Shown here: positions 59,158 through 64,000 of the stretch, piece by piece
Numbering within the stretch: position 1 is the first letter of the stretch
How the letters are laid out: each line of letters starts with the position of its first letter
DNA from: Serendipita indica DSM 11827
Lineage: Eukaryota > Basidiomycota > Agaricomycetes > Sebacinales > Serendipitaceae
DNA: 64,000 nt
Direction: 5' to 3'
Assembly (NCBI GenBank): GCA_910890315.1
Contig: CAJVGD010000046.1
Location: 186,001 to 250,000, forward strand
Notes under the pieces: generated by a model
What the model was told of the DNA's origin: nothing
Database searches by the model: none
The model's input: only the letters and a program-made list of their open reading frames with translations
Program-made: the position numbers and the translations under genes

Positions 59158-60450
59158 ATGTCTTCGCAAGCCATCGACCAAGCCATCTCTTTCCTCACCA
59201 CCCCTCTCTCGCGCACGACCGTCTCCGCCAGCGCGCTTTCGGTTCTCCAGGCCCATCTCTTTGCCTCGTTGACTGCACTCACAAACTCGGCAAGACGCAC
59301 ATCGTCTGCCTCGAACACTTTGAGATTCGTCTTCGCCTCGCCTCTTCCACTCCGCCGCCCGAATGCATCGCGCGCGCATGCGAGGCCTCGGGCGTCAACT
59401 GGTCCGAATGGCTTTTCCTCATCGGTGGTGGAATGGGTCTTGATCTTGATGTCAATATTCGCCACAACGCCGTCACTGCTAGCTTCAGCCGCGCAGGGAC
59501 TCCCTCACTCGGCCTCGTCACCGTCTGGCAGCAGGTATGCAGTTTCCCCCACACACAGCAAATTTAGGCATCTATTTTTCTTACAATTACTACAGGAAGA
59601 GCCCCAACAATTGACCACGCGCGAGCTCCTCTACGCCGACGACGACTCGGAAGACTTGTTCAACGAGATCAACCGCTCGCAACACTCGCCATCTTGGCTC
59701 TCCTCTTGGTCTACTACCACGGCTGCACCGGGCGTCATTTACCCAAAGCAGCCCTCTGCTCTGGCTGCGCCCATGTCGGTTCCCAAGATGCAGCCAGTGC
59801 CCGCCAACGCCCGTACACACTCGCGTTCCTCGTCGTTTGCTTCAAACTCGTCCTCGTCGAATCACTCTTGCGGTGGTCCGTCGTACGGCTTCAACGGCTA
59901 CTCGCTCTCTCCGAGCAATCCCTCTGCAAACGTCAATGGTGTGATCGGAAGTGGCATGGAACGTGCCGGCAGCTCTTGCTCCCAGCGCTCGCGCAGCAGC
60001 GGCAGCAATGCGTCTGGTTCGCCCCCAACCTCCATCTATAGCCTCAGCGAGGACGGCTCGAGCGGCTCGAGTGGAGGTGCGCTCAGCTGGACCCGCCGTG
60101 GTACCGTCATTCCTGGCCCTCAACAGTCGGCCATTATGGCCGCACGCCAGGCCCATCAGCAGCAGCAGCAGATGCAAGCCTACCCGGGTGTGCCCATGAT
60201 CAATGTTGAGCAGACGCCTGCCCACTACCAACAAGGCCACCGTTCGTCGCCTTCCATCTCCTCCAACGCCTCGGCTGCCTCTGGATCCAGCGGTGGACAT
60301 GGCAAGCACCGTCGTCAACGCTCAAACGCCAACGTCGTCATTGATCCATCCAAGTCAAACGTCACCGCCTACGACGGTGGCAAGACCAAGGTTATGACCG
60401 GTGGTGTGATGCTCGGGTCTGTCAACTCTGGAAAGAGAAAGGGCCAATAA
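59158..60450 (+). CDS. BTG/Tob-like anti-proliferative domain protein, one apparent frameshift
   Basis: Two exons (59158-59534 and 59596-60450). The first is one base short. Near 59266 an extra C would join LSVLQAHLFA to LVDCTHKLGKTHIVCLEHFE and then PPPECIARACEASGVNWSEW and LFLIGGGMGLDLDVNIRHN. This pattern (a helical start IDQAISFLTTPL, then a strand-helix unit with an A..SG segment and a DP/V-like strand) fits the BTG domain, which binds CAF1-type deadenylases; the match is by eye and moderate. The remaining 280 residues are Ser/Asn/Gly-rich with a polyglutamine run (HQQQQQMQ) and a basic end (GKRKGQ). Corrected length about 411 residues. Frame alone would give a false, unrelated N-terminal protein. 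Confidence 0.5.
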   Translation: MSSQAIDQAISFLTTPLSRTTVSASALSVLQAHLFASLTALTNSARRTSSASNTLRFVFASPLPLRRPNASRAHARPRASTGPNGFSSSVVEWVLILMSIFATTPSLLASAAQGLPHSASSPSGSRYAVSPTHSKFRHLFFLQLLQEEPQQLTTRELLYADDDSEDLFNEINRSQHSPSWLSSWSTTTAAPGVIYPKQPSALAAPMSVPKMQPVPANARTHSRSSSFASNSSSSNHSCGGPSYGFNGYSLSPSNPSANVNGVIGSGMERAGSSCSQRSRSSGSNASGSPPTSIYSLSEDGSSGSSGGALSWTRRGTVIPGPQQSAIMAARQAHQQQQQMQAYPGVPMINVEQTPAHYQQGHRSSPSISSNASAASGSSGGHGKHRRQRSNANVVIDPSKSNVTAYDGGKTKVMTGGVMLGSVNSGKRKGQ

Positions 60451-61645
60451 ATCTTTGGTTGAGCTGCGCTCGTCGACAACCCTTGCACGCATTTTTTTGG
60501 TCTTCTCGTCGCAAAAGGACATTCACTGCACTCTCATTTACCTCTCCATCTTGCATCTCCTCTGGCTCATTATCAGCGAAACCTCTTCCCCCTTGCACCC
60601 TGCGTGTTCGCGATTCCTATCGCGTGCACCCCCCCCTTTACCTCATCCTCTGTTTACGAACCCGTCACGACCTCGTCACGTCCCTCTTCGCCATCGCCGT
60701 GCGACACGTCCCGCCCTTTTTTTTCCCAATCACCTCTGGCTTCTTGGCTCCTCGTTTTTTGTCCCGACTTCCGATCCGCCTACGACTCCGCTACGACTCC
60801 GTATCCTATACTCGGACCCCGTCGCTGTGCCCAGTCACCCTTTTTTTTTTGACAAGGCGGCACAGTTCGATGGTTAACCCACATTCTCTCTCCTACCAGC
60901 AACCCATCAACCTCCCTCCTAGACGCGTTCCCACCCAGCCGTCTCGGTTTCTCGACGCTTGGTTCTTTCGTTGAGAGTTATTTGCTTCTTTCATTCATCC
61001 CTTTTCGGCTCGCCATTTATCCACGTCCTCAACGCCAAACGTCCTTTTTCACTGGTACGAGTGCTTGCTCGTTTTGTCGCTCATCGCGCAAAATATGGCC
61101 GACCTCGTACTCTGCATAGACAATGTCCGACCGATTGTATCCTCGCTCGTCCCGATCATCTACACCTATCTATCAACTCAACCCTCCCCTCCTACTGTAT
61201 TTTTTACAATCTCCGACGCGCGCGCATCCTCACCAAATTTTCACATTGCCCCCAACCTTTTCGACACTCCACTACGCAACCTCTGCCACGCGCTCATCCC
61301 TCCACGCACACCGAAATCGCGAAACCACCCCTCCCTGTTAGATGTCGGGGCGGCGCGAGTCCCAACGAACGTGCATACCCTCTTGCGTTACATCGCGCTC
61401 GTTGCTGTTGTTCCCGTTCTTGCTCGTGATTTTGTTGGTTGTACCCGCCGCCTTTGCCTTGCACGCGCAGTCCCCATCGTCTGGTGTCCATCGTTGTTAC
61501 GTGGATAAATATACACTCTTTCTAAAAAGAAATTCAATCTCATGAGTTGTATGGTACATGATGTTTAAAACTATGGACGTATGTGAGTACCACTTGCGCT
61601 CCATTGCCGACATGATATTGGCGACAGATAATTTGATAGCTTCCC
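60451..61645. other. Pyrimidine-rich intergenic region
   Basis: About 1.2 kb, strongly C/T-rich on the plus strand with runs of T and C. The long plus-strand frames here (60455-60877, 60459-60974, 60959-61429, 61065-61508) overlap in different phases and are explained by the lack of stop codons in CT-rich sequence. It probably holds the 3' end of the BTG-like transcript. No gene called. Confidence 0.6.
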
Positions 61646-63474
61646 TCAGGCATGGCTTGTTACCCATGTGCCTACGAATTCTCTTGCTTCATTGAGGAGG
61701 ATGACCTTGTCCGCAGAAACCTCGTATGTCAGGTCGAGTTCCTCTGCCTGTGCTGCCGCGTAGAATTCCTTGATGAGCGTCGTACCATCAAATGTATGCG
61801 TCGGTTTCCATGTACATTCTTCAATGCCGAATCTAAGTCAAGAAAATATCATCGGAGACTATAGATGGGTGGTTGGTCTTGGACGTACTCGCACCACTTG
61901 AGGAGCCAGAGAAAGTTTGGTGGGTGGTTTGGGTCTGGTTTTACGACCTACAATGCTGTCCACAGTGTAGCCGTCGTCACCCAAGATGCATAGGAGTGCG
62001 CTGCAGCCTGCTTCGCGAGTCGGATGTGGCTTGACGACTGAGGAAACGTTAGCTGTGGATACATCATCCAAACTCGATATTGATTACAGTCAGGTTCACT
62101 GGGAAGGGTCAATTCTCACTGAATCAATCTTTGTACGCGCTCACCTTGTCGGAGGACAAACTGGGCAGTGCCATGTTTGATTCTTGTCGGTGAAATGGGG
62201 CATCATATTCACGCAAACTGCGTGATACCAACAGGAACACCTAAATTCTGTGAGGCCAAAGTGTGAATAGGTAAAAGGCGTCCAGCCCGTCGCAACAAAT
62301 CTGATATTCATCAGTATATCAGTAAATTTCAACTACGCGGAGTCCATCACATACCATTCTATAATTCGCATGCACATCCTGTGACGGCGAGGCCGTAGTT
62401 TGGCTCTGGGATACCTCGGCCTTTGAACGACGTTGCTTCCTATGAGTGAACCCAGAGTTTCGCTTCCTTTTACGTCTAGGCCCGGGATTCACAGGTGTCA
62501 GGGTTGACCTCTGTGACGGAGCTCGCCACAGTTTCGATGCTCCAAAGAGTAGCCCCGTTCAGTGGTTTTGAATCTTCTTGTTCTAATTCTGTCAGTTCTG
62601 AGAATTCCGAGCTTAAGGGGGAGGCTAGCACATGAGTCGAATGTAAACTAGTAGACGTTTCCGTGACTCCTGCCTCTATCTTGCGACGTTTTGGTTGCCT
62701 CAGTGGAGCAGCGTTGCGACTCACTACCCCGCCAAAGTGTGCATCTGTGGCCACCGCTGTGGACGATCCAGTCGAAGCACCCATAGCAGACGCGGTGTCA
62801 TGCAGTCTTGTCGAGGTGGCTTGAGGGGCATCCGCTAAACCGTGATCAATTAACCATACCACAGGACCCCAAGTTGAACGTACAAGGTCTTTTGGGGTCG
62901 CGTAGGATGTCAATCGCCTTTTTCATTGATTCTTCAATCACCCGGGTGCATTCCTCCACAGGTGTCAGGTTCGCTTCGATTTGATGTATCTCGTGGCCCA
63001 GCGAGTCGACCTTGCTATCGAGAGCGCCAACGTCAATCTCGAGACGTGAGAGATGGCTGCTCAGTAGAGATTGCATCTCATTTCGCTTCAACTACTCTTG
63101 TCTCCTCGATTGTTCTGTCTCTGCGGCGATTCGACGCTGCGCAATGGTCAATTCAGCTTGATGCCTGGCTATTCCCTGGCATATCTCTTGCAATATACCA
63201 AAGTGTTGATCAATAACGGATACAAGGTGTTCGACGAGGCCTTGGTGTTGCCCTACCGTGTCAAACAACCCCCAAAGTCAGTGCGGAATTTGACGCCCTC
63301 CGAGGCCATACTGACCCGTAAGCTCGTCTATGACAAATTTAACAGAGTTTTGAGACTGGTTTGTAGCGGGATACTACTGTGCTGGGTATGCATGAATATT
63401 CGTTCTCTCGACGAATTGTCCGGAGAACGAGTTACTTCACCACTAGCACCAATTGCAAACGACAAGATGTGCAT
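61646..63474 (-). pseudogene. PHD-finger and chromodomain protein, interrupted (pseudogene or sequence errors)
   Basis: Reading from 63474: MHILSFAIGASGE, then a coiled coil (KFVIDELTGQHQGLVEHLVS; QAELTIAQRRIAAETEQSRR), a TAG at 63092-63094 in the same frame, and the coil continues without change of phase (LKRNEMQSLLSSHLSRLEID; SMKKAIDILRDPKRP). A Ser/Thr-rich linker with LRQPKRRKIE follows, then a basic patch (GPRRKRKRNSG) one phase away, then a PHD-like zinc finger (CSCWYHAVCVNMMPHFTDKN and WHCPVCPP). The end is a chromodomain: DSIVGRKTRP and, one phase away, PNFLWLLKWCEY, then after a 50-bp intron GIEECTWKPTHTFDGTTLIK. So there is one in-frame stop and two apparent phase changes. PHD and chromo modules read histone marks, so a nuclear chromatin role is likely if it is alive. 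Exon borders are only partly fixed. Confidence 0.5.
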
Positions 63475-63569
63475 CTGAGCTCAGAAATTGTTGATGAATC
63501 TCTTCAAGAGGTGTGTTGTGGTAACATGTCAAATAAAACCTTGGACTAGGACGGCGTTGACAAACGGAA

Positions 63570-64000
63570 ATGGTCGCTTCGATCGAATCGCTGCCGTCAG
63601 AGCTGCTGAGACAGATCATCATCGAGTTACTACACGACATTAGAGAACCTCATCGCTTCTACAAAGCTAGGTTGATTCCGCTTGCATCAACGAGCCGGGT
63701 GCTTCGTTTGGCCTCTGTCGAATTCCTCTACTGGTCCATAGACCTATTCGAGGCCTCATTCGGTCTGAATCATCGTGTCCTTAAATCTTCAGACGCATTA
63801 CGACGATTCAATCAACTGATTGATACGCATATTGGTTTCGTTCGGAACGGTGTGCGACGTCTCCTCGTTCGGGACAGGGATGGTACAGCCTCAGGAGATC
63901 TTTGGAGCATAGTACACAAGTTGGGAAATCTACGATCTCTTCATCTCGATGGGCACTTCAAAAGACCCCAGTTTCCATCAGCACTGGAAGTTCTCTTGAA
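63570..64000 (+). CDS. F-box/LRR-like protein, 3' end cut off
   Basis: Open frame from the ATG at 63570 to the window edge, 143 residues. It starts MVASIESLPSELLRQIIIEL, an F-box-type LP-x-E-x-L-x-x-I motif, followed by RLIPLASTSRVLRLASVEFL and the leucine-rich LWSIVHKLGNLRSLHLDGHF. This is the common layout of fungal F-box proteins with a degenerate F-box and LRR-like region. It starts 96 bp from the start of the PHD-chromodomain gene on the other strand. Function as an SCF substrate receptor is inferred from family. Confidence 0.72.
   Translation, partial: MVASIESLPSELLRQIIIELLHDIREPHRFYKARLIPLASTSRVLRLASVEFLYWSIDLFEASFGLNHRVLKSSDALRRFNQLIDTHIGFVRNGVRRLLVRDRDGTASGDLWSIVHKLGNLRSLHLDGHFKRPQFPSALEVLL

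Noticed and set aside
60455-61508. Four long plus-strand open frames
   Set aside because: They overlap in different phases in CT-rich sequence, have no domains or splice structure, and are explained by the scarcity of stop codons there.

Overview
The window looks like a gene-dense chromosome segment of a filamentous basidiomycete, most likely an Agaricomycete and possibly of the Rhizoctonia/Ceratobasidium kind. The order-level guess is inference. The evidence is intron-rich genes (about 100 introns, mostly 40-60 bp, GT-AG with CTAAC/CTGAC-like branch points), almost no repeats, a secreted laccase, a Zn2Cys6 regulator and a full set of conserved eukaryotic housekeeping genes. No transposon, virus-like element, rRNA, tRNA or CRISPR was recognised. 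Exon models were built by hand from splice signals and reading-frame closure; every model without a stated frameshift closes to a multiple of three.

Layout, left to right. 1-4.7 kb: two bestrophin-type channel genes facing each other, with a DUF1746 membrane-protein gene between them. 4.9-6.7 kb: PRKRIP1-like splicing protein and ribosomal protein uS2 (RPS0). 8.0-13.2 kb: laccase followed by a Zn2Cys6 transcription factor. 13.3-20.7 kb: SEC2-type Rab exchange factor, LysM protein and the NEDD4/RSP5 ubiquitin ligase. 21-27.8 kb: multi-pass membrane protein, TFIIA large subunit, F-box protein. 27.9-37.4 kb: APH-type kinase, PP2A leucine carboxyl methyltransferase PPM1, a very large methyltransferase-domain protein, cytosolic glutamyl-tRNA synthetase. 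37.9-41 kb: cystathionine gamma-lyase, a TMEM70/186-type protein, the ubiquitin-like splicing factor HUB1. 41.2-43 kb: two small membrane proteins of similar layout. 43.7-50.8 kb: a large alpha/beta hydrolase and, divergently, the GPI ethanolamine-phosphate transferase GPI13. 50.9-54.1 kb: C2H2 protein and TFIIIB subunit BDP1. 55-55.9 kb: conserved membrane protein. 55.9-59.2 kb: gene-free stretch. 59.2-64 kb: BTG/Tob-like protein, a PHD-chromodomain protein in doubtful condition, and a truncated F-box gene.

Most genes are core functions rather than one pathway: transcription (TOA1, BDP1), splicing (HUB1, PRKRIP1), translation (RPS0, GluRS), ubiquitin ligation (RSP5, F-box), secretion and GPI anchoring (SEC2, GPI13). 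The only accessory-looking pair is the laccase with its neighbouring regulator.

Two window-wide patterns stand out. First, about ten conserved genes are interrupted by one small indel, usually in a short base run, which looks more like residual assembly error than decay. Second, about 5 of roughly 100 introns start with GC rather than GT. The most unusual single locus is the PHD-chromodomain gene at 61.6-63.5 kb, which also carries an in-frame TAG.
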